From NCBI GenBank assembly GCA_026874595.1, contig CM049317.1:40202401-40266400 (forward strand): a DNA stretch of 64,000 bases, written 5' to 3'. The notes below the pieces were generated by a model. That model had not been told where the DNA came from. It searched no databases and was given only the letters and a program-made list of their open reading frames with translations. Origin of the DNA: Sipunculus nudus (Eukaryota > Annelida > Sipuncula > Golfingiida > Sipunculidae). The translations under genes and the position numbers were made by a program. Positions 1-12,699 of this stretch are shown piece after piece. Position 1 is the first letter of the stretch. Each line of letters begins with the position of its first letter.

Positions 1-314
1 GTTCTACGGGTGTGCGATGGTCCTTGAAGCGGCATAATTTGATTGATCCCACCTGTGTTTTTGGTTGTGGGCTCATTTAAATCTTTGGTATGGACGCACT
101 TTGTGGATTTCCCTGCATTGAGACTTTTTGAGAGCTTAATGACCTATTCTAAAGGGTAAATCCCTTTAAACTAACCAAGAGAGGGGCTCTCCCGAATGTT
201 ACTGAATGCAGAGATTGTGTTGCTGGTAAACAATATCACACTATCACAACTCATGTCAGTGACGGATAACCGGTTTGCAGTTCGGGGTAGGGGTTAAATA
301 TAAATTAAACATCA

Positions 315-387
315 TATAATAATAATAATAATAACAATAATAATAATAATAATAATAACATAATAATAATAATAACAATAATAAAAT
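315..387. repeat. (TAA)n microsatellite
   Basis: Imperfect TAA trinucleotide run with occasional TAAC interruptions. It produces a meaningless tyrosine-rich open frame on the minus strand. Confidence 0.9.
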
Positions 388-850
388 ATCTCGAAGCTTT
401 ATCATTTTGGAAATAACCACCAGATGGCGCTGCAGCAATAATTATTGTGCCATATATCCAAAACTATAGACTGTGTCACAACTTTGATTCCAGCATCTGA
501 AACTAGATTTAATGCGTCCATCCTCGTGGTGATCTTTCAAATTCTTCCATTACCAGTCTGACCTGCTTTAGATTACAATACTTTAAGTTCGAAATGTGAA
601 ATTTTATTGTAAAAGACTGTATCTTATTTTTTTATGCATTCCATTCTTCATGACATGAGTACCTTAACCTGGAGTTTTTTTTCCGTCTGTCTGTCTACTC
701 ATCTGCGACTTTTGAAAATCAGCATAATCTCATAAAGATGTGCTTCTGTTTTTCCCAGACATTAGGCATTGTTCATTTAACCAGTTCGAAATGTTCCATG
801 CCTGTCTGCTGCTTGCTGTCTGTTAGTTTGACTTTCTTATTTCCACTTCC

Positions 851-879
851 GGCAAGCCCTCGACCTATGGTCGTCTAGT
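851..879 (+). repeat. Hairpin plus CTAGT motif, copy 1
   Basis: GGCAAGC is followed by CGACCTATGGTCG, a 5-bp stem with a 3-base loop, then TCTAGT and a GTTT/GTCT-rich tract. A hairpin followed by CTRRT is the classical 3' end of Helitrons. The same module recurs at 7875, 12665 and 63740 with paired base changes in the stem. Confidence 0.6.
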
Positions 880-2405
880 CTGTTTGTCTGTTCGCCTGTC
901 TCCACTCTACAGGTACAGTTTTTAAGCAATCGCTCCGAAACATAAAGCAAAGTGTAAAATCAATAACCCTCGGTGCCTATTGTTTTTGGACATGATCGGT
1001 CAAAGGACAAGGTCAGAGTCATCAAGACCACTAAAAATGGCATTTTTCTTCATATCTTTGTCAGGAATGCTCATAGACGCGTTAACCATAGCTCATCTTA
1101 TTCGTCATTAAATGGCCTTTTACCTTGATTCATAACAGCCTCTGTCTGGCGTTACCATGGTTACAGATTTCTTTTCAAAATAATGCAATATAATTTTTTT
1201 TATTTATTTTTGTAACTTTGTAATTTTAAAAGGTAGAGAGGTAGAGATTTTTGTAACTTTGTCATTTTAAAAGGTAGAGAGGTCTAGTTTTGTACTTTGT
1301 AGAGTTTAATTAGTATCATAGATTTTCTTCAGATTTTCGAAAATGGCCACCAGGGGCACCTTACGACATTTTTGTGACATTTCATTAATGATGGCCTAGA
1401 GGCCCCAATTTTGAAGTAATCACTTTGAAACTTATGCATAATATGTTAAATAGAAATATCTCGAAACCAATTTTTTATTTTTCAAATATAGCCACCAGAG
1501 GGTGCTGCAGCTAAAACAGGTCAAAGTAGGATATTTTTATTAATAGCTTCAAAAGTATAAAAGATGTCACAATTTTTATTACAGAACCTGAAACTATAAT
1601 CAATACGCCTATTCCTGGATCACTGGATGACCTAATCCTAGGGCTACCATGGTGACCTATTTTAAGTAAAATTTTTGAAATTTTTACCATATCTTTTTGT
1701 CATTTTTAACGCTAGAGGAGTGTAGTTTTCTGCAGCTCCAAATTACATGTAAAATTGGTCACAGGTGAATCTTGGTGCCCTGGAGCTTATTGTTGGGTAT
1801 CTGCATTAATTTAGATTTTATAGAGAAAAAGCTTAAAAAACTTTAAAAATCTTCTTCTCTATAACTGTCCAGCCAAATTGTCCAATATTTCACAGAAATG
1901 TTCCTTGGAACAATCTCTCGAATTTTGTTCGAATGGTTCCAGTTCGGTGATTTTTGACCGAGTAACAGGAAGTTGAACTTAGTCATCTTGGCAAAAAAGC
2001 ATACTATACTTAAAATCTCAGAAACAGCTAGCGCTGTTATCGCCAAATTTTATGTTTGTCACATGAGTCATATCTAAATTTGAGGTGTTGGTGGCGCCTG
2101 TTACATTGATCTGGTTTTTACAAGCAAAACTGTAAGTTTAAACTCTTCTAGTTATACACTGTTTTTTTAGAAACTGTAAAGCAGATTGGTTTAAACCTAA
2201 CAAGAATTATTCTATGGTAGGGTTCTGCCAGTTTTATAAGAACAGACTGGGCAAATGCAGCTTTAAAAAGCAGTGTAGCCAATTGAAAAAGGCTTTCAGT
2301 GTTTGAAAACAGATATGACAACATCATGCCAAGTCAAGAGGTCACTCGGTGCCCCCAGGTGCAGTCCAGACATCACAATTCCAACTGACCTGGCTCTGTC
2401 TGGTG

Positions 2406-2445
2406 TCTAGACGATATGTCTAGACGTCTAGACACATCGTCTAGA
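2406..2445. repeat. 40-bp TCTAGA palindrome
   Basis: Arms TCTAGACGAT and ATCGTCTAGA flank the inner perfect 18-bp palindrome TGTCTAGACGTCTAGACA at 2417-2434. The full 40 bp self-pairs with a single mismatched pair. A related palindrome is at 3464-3483. Confidence 0.85.
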
Positions 2446-3119
2446 TGCAGAATGCCAAGATTAAAACTATATCTTTCAACTGTTTCAATGTTTGCATTTT
2501 TTTGCGAACCTGTGAGCTTATGCGATGGTGCAGCGTCGCCCATTGTCCGTCGTGCGTCGTCTGTAAGTTAACCATAGCTATCTCAAAAACGGCAGGAGCT
2601 AGAGTCACCGAATTTTTTTGCAAATAAACAGTCATTTGAAAAACTCTATCGGATTTTGTTAATTTTTTCCCAACTGCATTTGTTTCATATAGGGGAAAAC
2701 TAATAAAGCTTTAAAAATCTTCTTCTCCCAAACAGTCCAGCCAAATTGTCCAATATTTCACAGAAATGGTCCCTGGAACAATCTTTCTCAAGTTTCTTCG
2801 AATGGTTTATTTTTTTTGTTTATTTTTTTCCATCTGCATTTGTTTTTATAGGGGAAAAGCTAAAAAAGCTTTAAAAATCTTCTTCTCCCAAACAGTCCAG
2901 CCAAATTGTCCAATATTTCACAGAATGTTCCCTGGAATAATCTTTCTCAAGTTTCTTCGAATGGTTCTAGTTTGGAGATTTTTGGCCGAGTTACAGGAGG
3001 TTGAACTTAGTCATCTGTCCAAAAAAGTACACTAAAATTAAAATCTCAGAAACGGCTAGAGCTATCATCAGCAAATTTTATACCAATGTTTGTCACATAT
3101 GTCATATCTGAAATTAAGG

Positions 3120-3139
3120 TGTTGGTGGCGCCACCAACA
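3120..3139. repeat. 20-bp perfect palindrome with GGCGCC core
   Basis: TGTTGGTGGCGCCACCAACA is its own reverse complement. The GGTGGCGCCACC core recurs at 3780, 3929, 4205, 4334 and 41549. Confidence 0.85.
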
Positions 3140-3463
3140 TTGATGTATTTTTTACAAACAAAAATGTAATTTTAGATGCTTCTAGCTTATAGACTGTTTT
3201 ATGATGAAACTGTTAAGCTAATTGGTTTAGACTTTACAAGAAATTTTCTATGGTAAGGTTCTCTCAGTTTTATAAGAATAGATTGGGTAAATGCAGCTTT
3301 AGAAAACCAGTGTAGCCAATTGATATAGGCTTTCTGTATTTGAAAACAGCTTTGACAACATGCTGAATTTTAGCAGCCAATTCAAGAGGCCACTCAGTAC
3401 AACCAGGTGGGGTCCATGCATTACCATGGCAACTGACCTGTCTCTGACTCGTGTCTAGACAAT

Positions 3464-3483
3464 GTGTCTAGACGTCTAGACAC
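3464..3483. repeat. 20-bp perfect TCTAGA palindrome
   Basis: GTGTCTAGACGTCTAGACAC is a perfect palindrome. Two more GTCTAGA sites follow within 25 bases. It is the counterpart of 2406-2445 in the second copy of the 1-kb duplication. Confidence 0.85.
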
Positions 3484-3689
3484 AGCGTCTAGACACAATG
3501 TCTAGATGCAGAATTCCCAGATTATTGGAACTCTTTCAACTGTTCGAAAAAACTTGGTTTGCATTTTAAGCGAATCGGGTTTTCGTTTATCATCAGGTCA
3601 CATGTGAACTGCTGCGCCCTCATTTTTTGGTTGACCTCTGACCTTTCCTCGCTGCCCAGCGTTCATTTGTGCGTCTGTTTCCACACATA

Positions 3690-4520
3690 AACCCACATAT
3701 CTCGGGAACCGTTTGACCGATCAGGCTAAAAATTTTGCACAAATGTAGCCCTTTGATAGCTTTATAACACACAAAAAATGGTGGCGCCACCTGCAACCAT
3801 TGTTGCACAGCGTCCATCTGTTCATCTGCCTTGGGATAAAATCACTCAGGTCACAGCAGTGATTTGACTTATCCACCTGAAATTTTGCAGGTTTATACAT
3901 CCTGGACAGCCCTCTTGATTTTATGACAGGTGGCGCCACCTACATTCACGTTTACTCTGCAGACATCCAAGCTAATATCTCAGGAACCGTTTGACCGATT
4001 GGGCTAAAATTTGCATGTGTATAGATCTCACAAAGCTCTTCATCATAGGCAAAACTGTTGGCGCCACCTGCAACCACTTATGCACAGCGTCCATCTGTTC
4101 ATCTGCATTGGGATAAAATCACTCATATCTCAGCAGTAGTTTGACTTATCCACCTGAAATTTTGCATGTAATACATCCTGGACAGCTCTCTTGATTTTAT
4201 GACAGGTGGCGCCACCTACATTCACGTTTACTCTGCAGACATCGAAGCTCATATCTCAGGAAACGTTTGACTGATTGGGCCAAAATTTTGCATGTAAATA
4301 GATCTCACATAGCTCTTCATCATAGGCAAAAGTGGTGGCGCCACCTGGAACCACTTATGCACAGGGTCCATTTGTTCATCTGCCTTGGGATAAAATCATT
4401 CATATCTCGCAGTGGTTTTACTTATCCACCTGAAATTTTGCAAGTTTATACATCCTGGACAATTTTCTCAATTTTATGACAGGCGCCACCTACATTTACG
4501 TTTACGCTGCGGACATCCAT
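3690..4520. repeat. 277-bp tandem array, three copies
   Basis: The anchor CAG(C/G)GTCCATCTGTTCATCTGC occurs at 3808, 4085 and 4362, exactly 277 bases apart. Each unit carries two GGTGGCGCCACC palindromes or close derivatives, about 130-150 bases apart. A box GTTTGACCGATTGGGC(T/C)AAAA repeats once per unit. No coding capacity is seen. Confidence 0.85.
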
Positions 4521-7500
4521 GCTAATATGCAACACAACTCACTCTATTCCCATTGCCACTTAATCCATCCCTCACTTCACGTGTCCCATTCTGATTTCTG
4601 GGGATACACATAGTCGCCTGTCGACTACCCATATTCTCGTTTTAAAATGTCTTAGTCTGAAACTTGCAGGTCCGAAACGTCCATTTTGCTGAAATCATAA
4701 TGACTAAGGTAGATATGCGTAAGAGATATAGGTAAGAGGATCAATATTAAATTTTAAAAATAAACCTCCATTTATATTCCAAAAATTTGCACAGGTTCGC
4801 ATTAGGCCTGTAGGCCTTGTTGTAATATCTCACTTAATGACGCCTTTTATACCTAAATTTTGCAGCAATCATTTTTAAACTAACATATTTTATGTTTACA
4901 GTAATAAAAAAAATAATTTTTCATTTTTGGTATATGATCTCCAGGGGGCGCTGCACTAATAACACTGCGATATATCATTATTGTGCCATATTTTAAAAGC
5001 TATAAATGATATTATAAGTTTCATTACTGCATTAGAAACTAGAAAAGATGGACTTATTCCTGTGGAGATTTGGCCATATTCTGTCATAATCATGTTGACC
5101 TAGTTTAGGGTAAAACTTATCAAACTTGGAAATCTTCAAATATTTCTCTCTGAAACATAAGCCCAAGTTTCCTGCGATCGCTCTGAAACTTATATCGTTG
5201 GTAAATATCTATTACCAGCAGACCAATTTGTTTTTCTTTTCACCATTGGGTCATAGATTAAATGTCAAGACCATAAACATGCCCCATTGTCTAATTTTCT
5301 TCATAAATCGTTTATAATTTGTCACATCCACATGAACTGTTGCTCATTTTAGTCTCCTGTTCCTTCTTCATAATATAAAAGAAAAATTTGACCTTGACCT
5401 ATTTTTCTTCAACTTCCGGCAAATATGTTAGTCAGTTCCGTTTGTTCGTAACAACGTATGTATGTTTGTTTGTCCTCACTCTACAGGCCACTCTTTTGAA
5501 GCAATTCCCTTGAAATTTATGTAGTAAGTATATAATATACCAAAATAGAAGCTTATTGTTTTTGGTCATTTTCGGTCAAAGGTCAAAGTCAGGGTCATCA
5601 TAAGGCCCACAAATGGTTTGGCCAGTAGGCGGCGCTGCACCATTAACACCACAACATATCATATTTTGACCATATCTCCAATACTATAAATTTTACCTAC
5701 ATAAACCAAAGCTCATTCTGTTCCTCTGAACCTTCTCCATAAGATTATCTAGTCATCTGTTATCTCAGATGTTTCAATTTGTCAGGATGTCTGTCTGTTT
5801 GTCATTTGTCCTCAATTTTGCCTTCTTGCTAGTTTTTGCGTCTTACATATAGCATTCTACAGGCCACAGTTTAGCAGGAATCACTTTGTAACTTACATAT
5901 TTTGTATATCGGAACACATTCATGAAGCCGTATGTGTATTATTTAAATAGGTCAAAGGTCAAGGTCATTGAAAAAAGTCGAAACCTTATTTTCTCATAAC
6001 TTGGTAAAAATTGTCGTATCAACCTCATTACTGCCTCATTTTGTTCGTCTTTCCATTCCCCCTATCACGGTATGATCAACGTCATTGATCAACCTCAGTC
6101 CAACAGCTTCAACACCATAAACAATGTCACAAATTTTATTACAGAATCTAAAACTACAATCAGTGGGCTTATTTGAGGGTACACTTCACTTCATTCTGTG
6201 GTCACCATGGTGACCTATTTTAGAGTAAAATTCTTGGCATTTTTAACTTAGCTTTTGTAACTTTGTCATTTTTAAGGCTAGCGAGGTGTAGTTTTTTGCA
6301 TCACGTAGAGTCCAGTCAGTGTTACAAGATTATCTTTCAAATTTTGCAAAATGGCCACACGGGAAATGTATCAGGAGGTTTTTGCGATATCCCACTTTAT
6401 GACGGCTTACATGCCTCAATTTTGCAGCAATCATTTTCAAACTGATATATTTTTGTTTTACAGTAATATCTCAAAAAGAATTTTATATAACCTCCAGGGG
6501 GCGCTTTACTGACAACACTGCAATATATCATTATTGTGTTATATCTCCAAAGCTATAAATGATATTATAATGTTTATTACTCCATCTGAAACTAGAAAAG
6601 ATGGCGTTATTTCTGCGGTGATTTGGCCATATTCTGCCATAATCATGTTGACCTAATTAAGGGTAAAACTTTTCGAATTTTGAAATATTCAAATATCTCT
6701 GGCACAGACCCCCAGTATCATGCAATTGCTCTGAAACTTATACCGTTGGTAAATATCTATTACACACAACCCACACACACATATCATTATATTGGCCATA
6801 TCTCTAAAACCCAAGGCCTAAATTACATAAACTATAGGTTATTTTCTTTCCCTTTGTCTTCTCCATAACCTGGTGTAGTCATCTAGTCTCATTCTTGTGT
6901 CAGCTAGTCAGTATGTCTGTCTGTTTGTCAATTCTCCTGCTTGCTGGTTCTTGCGTCTCACATATAGTATTCTACAGGCCACACTTTTGAAAGAATCCTT
7001 TTGAAACTGATATAACTTATGTCTGACACTAATACATCGAAACTTTTTTCCATTTTCCGGATATGGCCGCTAGGGGCCGCTGAACTCGACCCTCCCCAAG
7101 ATATCACGTTTTAGTCATATTTCCAATACTATAAACCTTAGTTACATAAATTATAGCTTATTTTCTTACTCTGAGTCTCCTCCATAACCTCCTTAAGTCA
7201 TCTGGTCTCCATGTTGTGTCCCTTTGTCAATGTGTCTGTCTGTTTGTCAGTTGTCCTCAAATTCTCCTGCTTGTTGGTTCTTACGTCTCACATATAGCAT
7301 TCTACAGGCCACAGTTTTGAAAGAATCCATATATAACTATGACATCTTATGTCTTACACTAATATCTCGAAACTAATTATTCATTTTCCAGATATGGCCG
7401 CTAGGGGGCGGTGCACTCAAACTTCCACAACATATCATTTTTTGCCCATATCTCCAAAACTATAAACCTCAATGCATAAACTATAACTTATTATCTTCCT

Positions 7501-7874
7501 CTGAGGTTTCTACATCACATGATTAAGTCAACTAGTCTCAATCTTGGGTCAGTTTGTCAGGATGTTTGTCAGTTTTTCAGTTGTCCTTAATTTCGCCTGC
7601 TTCCTGGTTCTTGCGTCTCACATATACCATTCTACTGGCCACAATTTTGCAGGAATCGCTTTGTAACTTACACTTGTCATATTTCGTAACGATATCTTGA
7701 AGGCCTATGTTTATTATTGAAATAAGTCAAAGGTCAAGGTCAAGGTGATCAAAACATATCAAAATTTTTTTTCTTCAGAGCTTTGTTAATATTGATTCTA
7801 TCTTTACAAACTAGGGATTAATTTCTTTCACTTAGACATTGCTCGTTCATCTGACTAACTTTACTTCATTTCCG

Positions 7875-7902
7875 GCAAGCGCGTGACCTCAGGTCATCTA
7901 GT
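7875..7902 (+). repeat. Hairpin plus CTAGT motif, copy 2
   Basis: GGCAAGCGCG is followed by TGACCTCAGGTCA, a perfect hairpin, then TCTAGT and a GTTT run. Relative to the copies at 12675 and 63750, the outer C-G pair is replaced by T-A, a paired change that preserves the stem. Confidence 0.65.
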
Positions 7903-8319
7903 TTGTTTGTTTGTCTGTGTGTCCGAGCGCCACAGGCCACAATTTTGCACCAATCGCTCTGAAACTTATACATTCAGTGTATAATCGATTCTCCTCGGAG
8001 GCTATTGTTTTTGGTCATGATCGGTCAAAGGTCAAGGTCAGGATCACTGAAAAACCTTAAAACGGTTTTTCCTTCATATCTTTGTCAATAATAATCGTTT
8101 GCGCTTAATCTATATCTCATTTAATTCCTCATTTTGTTGCCTTTCCACATGACAGCAAATTTTCCCGATTAATGGTTACCATGGTAACTATTTTTGGGGG
8201 AAAGTCACAAAATTTGATTTTTTTTCTAAACTTTCTATTTTTAGAGCTAGAGACGTCTAGTTTTTTGCATCAGGAAGTTTTCAATCAGGTGTTCATCAAA
8301 AAGTACCAAGTCTCTAAGA

Positions 8320-9100
8320 ATCTCGTGCGATTTCTCGTCAAACGAGATTTTTCGAGATTTCATTAAATATGACTTTGAGGTCGCCATTTTTTTTTAACTA
8401 TGGCTTTGAAAATGACATATTTTGTGTTATTTATAAATATCTCGAAATCAATTTTTCATTTTTTGGAAATAGCCACCAGGGGGCGTGGTACCTGAAACAC
8501 TGTAACATATCATTTTTCTGCAATATCTCAAAAAATATTTAACGTGACACAATGTTTATTGTCTTATCTGAAACTAGGATCATTGGCTTATTCCTGCGCA
8601 CAATCAGCCTTGAGCTGCCGTTACCATGGTAACCAATTTTTTGGGTAAAACTTGGCAATTTGAAAATATGGAGTTTTCTTCTATTATCTCTGTTAATATT
8701 TGTGCTATAAGGATCTCGTTTTCTGCATGAGGCAGCATTACTTTGCTTCTAAGTCATTCAATTGCAAGTCTCGTCAAATCTCGCACGGTTCATCGCCAAA
8801 CGAGAAATTACGAGATTTCACAGAAATGCTAATAACTTGGTCACCTTTACGTTGCGTTTTGGAAGCTTAACATGATAATAACGCACATCTCACCACATCT
8901 CGTATCATCTCCCGCCAAACGAGAATATTCGACAATTCGAACAAATGTCCATATCTCTGTCACTTTAATGCTAGAGATTTTAAATTTCTATTGTTCAAGA
9001 ACTTGACTAGTTTTAAGTGACAAAAGTAAATATCTCGTCATATCTCACACCATTTCTTGCCAAACGAGAACAAGGGACCATTCAAAGGAACGCCTATAAT
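8320..9100. repeat. Sub-repeats with TCTCGT-CAA-ACGAGA hairpins
   Basis: Four units at intervals of about 125-450 bases each contain 'AATCTCG' followed by a TCTCGTCAAACGAGA-like box and a GAGATTTCACAGAAATG-like box. The 8333-8347 copy is a perfect 6-bp stem with CAA loop. The block is repeated at 13550-14360. Confidence 0.7.
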
Positions 9101-9629
9101 TCTGCTATTTTTATGCTGAAGACCTATAGTTTTCAGCATTTGATAGCGTCTAACACTCTCGGTCACATTATGTGATTATATTGTAAGTTTCGTCAAATCT
9201 GGGATCGTTTTTCCTTCAAATAAAAAAAGTACATCCTATTGCCGTGACCATAAGTGGCGGCAGTATGTGATAGTAAATGTCGGCAGGGGCATTACATTTG
9301 ACAGTTGGAGCCATGTTCTATGGGTGTGCGATGATCCATGAAGAATAATTCTATTGTGTTGTTATTGTCTTCCTTTGATTGTTGCTTCGTAAGCTTCACA
9401 GACCAGCGCTAACCACATGGTTGCCACGTGTCCTCAATGTAAACAACCCTTGCTGTTTTCCTTTACCTAAGTTATGTATGGTAGCCTGTTCACTTGTCCT
9501 TAGCTTGTTTATTGTTGGTGTATTGAAGTAAAAATAAAGTGCCATGTTTTCCTGCATATTGATTGTAAATTGAATATAATCATACAAGAACCAACCAATG
9601 TTCTATGACCACTATTTCAGATTTGAGTT

Positions 9630-10340
9630 AAAAAAATGGATTTTCTCTGTATATCACTATGTCCACTGTGTCCAGATTTGTAAATTCAAACTGGTTCTAT
9701 ATTTTTTTCTGAAGAAGTTGAGCTATATGCTTGGAGATGCCAGCCAGTGGGTGTGAATGGATTGCAATGACACCTAAACCAGGTGTATGCGTTGAGTTTT
9801 GTGGAGATGAAGGGGCCAAAACCTATTTGACTGTTTATAAGCATAAACTGCCCTGAAATCAGGTTTCTGGGGGCTTGAAATTTTTGTTTGTGTCAGCAGG
9901 GTAATATTATCTTGTTTCCCTGTATATACACCCTGAATTGGGCCTAATGACATCAAAACCATGTTTGTGGGACCATTAGTTTAAATTTGAGGTCCAAAAT
10001 ATGGATGAATGTATATACCAAGTACAGTGCTAGGACCATATTTTAAAATTTCAAACTGGTCCTAACTTTTTTTCTGAGGGAGTTGAGCCAAATGCTTTGA
10101 AATGCCAGCCAGTGGGTGTCAATGGATTGCAAAGATACCCATACCAGGCGTGTGTGAAGAGTCTGGTGGAGATGAGGTGGTCCAAAAACACTATTTGCCT
10201 GTGTATAATAAGGCATATACTGTCCTCAGCTGAAATCAGCTTTCTGGGGGCTTGAAATTTTTGTTGGTGGGACTAGGGTAATATTATCTTGTTACACTGT
10301 ATATACACCCTAAACTGGTCCTAAGGACACCTAAAAAAAA
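9630..10340. repeat. Tandem duplication, period about 350 bp
   Basis: Two copies share 'GCCAGCCAGTGGGTGT', AATGGATTGCAA, GAAATCAG.TTTCTGGGGGCTTGAAATTTTTGTT-type text (shown here in parts) and GGGTAATATTATCTTGTT, at 9634-9960 and 9985-10335. The second copy is slightly expanded. There are no coding features. An A-rich and then G-rich low-complexity stretch follows to about 10490. Confidence 0.8.
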
Positions 10341-10489
10341 TATATATATTTAATAAAATCTCTTTCATCCAATTAATTGCATCTTATTTTTTTTATAAAT
10401 AAACCATGATATTCAATTTCATCCAGCAATCAAAAATAAAAATAAAATAAATAAAAGTTGTTTTTTTGGGGGGGGTGGAGGGGGTTGTG

Positions 10490-10865
10490 TTTTGGCAGTA
10501 AAATTCAGGCTTCTCTTTGGATCCCGGCAGTGGGCCAGGGTACAATGGACACCAGACAATATTTTAATGAACATTTTTTTTTTGCTGTTATTGGGTGACC
10601 AAGTCTCTATGAAATTAAAAAAAAATATATTTCTTCTGTTACCAAGATGACAGTGAAGATTTTTTTTAAATCATTCACCATCCTGTTCGAGCGTTCACCG
10701 AATAAGAAAGAGCCCGTCCCATCGCATTTCCTGCGAGGGTACGTTTCTTCGGGGTCCAAACTATCCTAACGGGGCGGGGTTTAGTCCATCTCGTCTTAAA
10801 TTTGTGTCCAGGGCACGACAAAGAACACGAAATTGCAAGATAGGTTTCGGCATGAATATCAGTCA
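10490..10865. other. No gene; diverged repeat related to 11376-11580
   Basis: The text 'AGAGCCCGTCCCAT' and the preceding 'GACAATATT.TAATGA' box are shared, in the same order, with 11400-11580. These look like two diverged copies of one repeat flanking the inverted-repeat element between them. The 63-residue minus-strand frame here has no recognisable domain. Confidence 0.5.
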
Positions 10866-11292
10866 ATATCTAAACGTGGAGAATTCGCGGAGAATTCACG
10901 GAAAATTTCCGGAGAGTTTTATATGCGATGATACTTTTAATTAGATGTTAAAATCACTTAAAATCTACACTTATATTACTCTTAAGACATTTATTCACAG
11001 TTAAATTACCGAAATAATAACCTGTTCAAAATTAAGAATTTTAAGCGAAAAAAATATGGGATTGCCACTAACACCAATCTGGATCACCAGCTAACATTGA
11101 CTACCGATCTAACATAAGACGAAAACGCAAAACACTATATAATGTTTCAACAGTTTATTGTGCAAACTGTAAAAAAACCATGCAGGATATCAAATTTACA
11201 GGTTCTTAAGGAAATGAATTGTACTTTTGCTCACATTTAATGATATCCATCATGATGAATTCTCCGCGAATTCTTCAGCTGTCCGCGTTATA
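10866..11292. mobile_element. Possible MITE with GAATTC-rich inverted ends
   Basis: GAATTCGCGGAGAATTC near 10882 is the exact reverse complement of GAATTCTCCGCGAATTC near 11260. The flanking arms 'ATATCTAAACGTGG' and the reverse complement of 'CCGCGTTATAGATAT' extend the match imperfectly. The roughly 430-bp AT-rich interior has no open frame. Size, inverted ends and AT content fit a non-autonomous DNA transposon. No clear target duplication was identified. Confidence 0.45.
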
Positions 11293-12393
11293 GATATATA
11301 TGTATCAATTAATGACAAAACTTGACATACAATTTTATGGATACCCCGTATAATTGCGGTTTTCTGGACCGTCCTAGCCCAGAGGTAGGATAATATGGAT
11401 TCCCGACAATATTCTAATGACCGTTCCCTAAGCTGGAACGACCTAAGACGGTCCCGTCATTTTTTTTTTAAATTGCAAATTCCCATTTTTTTTTTTACTA
11501 AAAATAGCCCCATCCTTCATTCATTCTCAAGCCTCTTCTGGCGTTCCGGGTATAAAAAGGGCCCGTCCCATGGCTGTTTAAGCTAGGACTGCAAACTCTG
11601 GGGTCAGACAATTCAACTACGGCTTGGGATTACCACGGTTCCTCTTAAACTTCCATTGGGCCCGTGTCAAGTGTACCGTTTTTATTCACAAACGTGCGGC
11701 AGGCGCCAAAAAAAAATTGACAGCACCCCTGTCTAATGCCAGAAAATAGTTTTATATAGCAAGTCCCAACCAACCACGGAAATAGGGCCTCAGAATTTTT
11801 TATCTCATTACTTACCACTTCAGACTCCTTAAAAACCCCTGTTTTCCTTTTTTTACCAACGATTCTAATTTTTAGCATATATTTCACATTACAGATACAC
11901 GAGGGGGACATTACAGTTAATCCGTGATGGGCAGAACTTCTTGGAATTTTATTATTCCCGGACGCAGGCTGACCGGCCGCCTTGTTTCTTTAAGACGGCC
12001 CTAATTTACGCCCGACCTTAAAGGATGGTCATGCGCGACACCTTGCTTGTCCAGGAATGAAAGGTCACGTCTCCGTTTCCCAGAGGTCGGGTCTCTGTCT
12101 AACACGAACGCGGCTTTGCTTGCATTTCCGCATTGTGGACGTTCAACTCTTCAAGTTTCATTTTCATTGCTTTTTCTTATTTCCAGCAGTCCAGAATAGA
12201 AGAACTGCCAACTTATTTTTATTTCTGTCAACAAAATTTTCTGTAAAGGATAGCTACTAACGACAACAGGAGATATGGTATATTATTTTTATCACATTTT
12301 CCATTCACAAATATACTGCGTTTTCCTGGCTCTTGCATTGTCTCTTCATTGAAGAAAAAAAATAAACACCTTTTTTGGGTTTTATAACTTACA
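11293..12393. other. No gene recognised
   Basis: Unique-looking or old repeat sequence, with the second copy of the 'CCCGTCCCAT' repeat at its start. Open frames of 63-88 codons have no family resemblance and no splice or promoter support. Confidence 0.5.
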
Positions 12394-12425
12394 CACACAC
12401 ACACATATGTATTTATATATATGTT

Positions 12426-12492
<67 letters not shown>
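12394..12492. repeat. (AC)n-(TA)n microsatellite
   Basis: A short AC run passes into a long alternating TA tract, producing a Y/I repeat peptide in one frame. It marks the left edge of the 12.5-14.7 kb copy of the repeat family. Confidence 0.95.
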
Positions 12493-12497
<5 letters not shown>

Positions 12498-12664
12498 GAG
12501 GCCTATATAGAAATCCCCGCTGCCATTGCTGCCTGTCCAAGTTTCAGTCCGTATGTCCGACAGGAAAGACCCAATTGGAATGTCAGATGTCTGTTTTTTC
12601 TGTCTCTCTATCTTTCTGTCTGTCTCTCCTTCTCTGTCTGTCTGTCTATATTATTACCATTTCC

Positions 12665-12693
12665 AGCAAGCGTCCGACCTCTGGTCGTCTAGT
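12665..12693 (+). repeat. Hairpin plus CTAGT motif, copy 3
   Basis: AGCAAGCGTC is followed by CGACCTCTGGTCG (5-bp stem, TCT loop), then TCTAGT, then GTTT repeats. It lies immediately before the tandem hairpin array. Confidence 0.65.
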
Positions 12694-12699
12694 TTGTTT

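Larger units (their letters stand above)
1830..3560. repeat. Tandem duplication of about 1 kb
   Basis: The segment starting CTTTAAAAATCTTCTTCTC and running through AATATTTCACAGAAATG, 'GAACTTAGTCATCT' and 'GGTGTTGGTGGCGCC' to the TCTAGA palindromes occurs at about 1835-2450 and again at about 2866-3510. An extra partial copy of its first 100 bases sits at 2705-2805. The copies have diverged by both indels and substitutions. Confidence 0.75.
1..9420. repeat. Degenerate dispersed-repeat territory (CTAGT-hairpin / GGTCAAGGTCA family)
   Basis: No gene is supported in these 9.4 kb. The stretch is built from diverged copies of recurring blocks. One block reads GGCCACAATTTTGCACCAAT, then a 'CTGAAACTTATA' box, then GTCAAAGGTCAAGGTCAGGG (near 905-1020, 5480-5600, 5850-5970, 7930-8045). 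Another is the box GCCACCAGGGGGCG followed by 'AACAC..CAACATATCA' (near 1490, 4940, 6495, 7390, 8475). The same blocks recur at 12660-14690 and 63300-64000. The first bases of the window, GTTCTACGGGTGTGCGATGG, nearly match 9314-9333, so the window opens inside the end of another copy. All open frames here are short and composed of repeat sequence. Confidence 0.8.
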
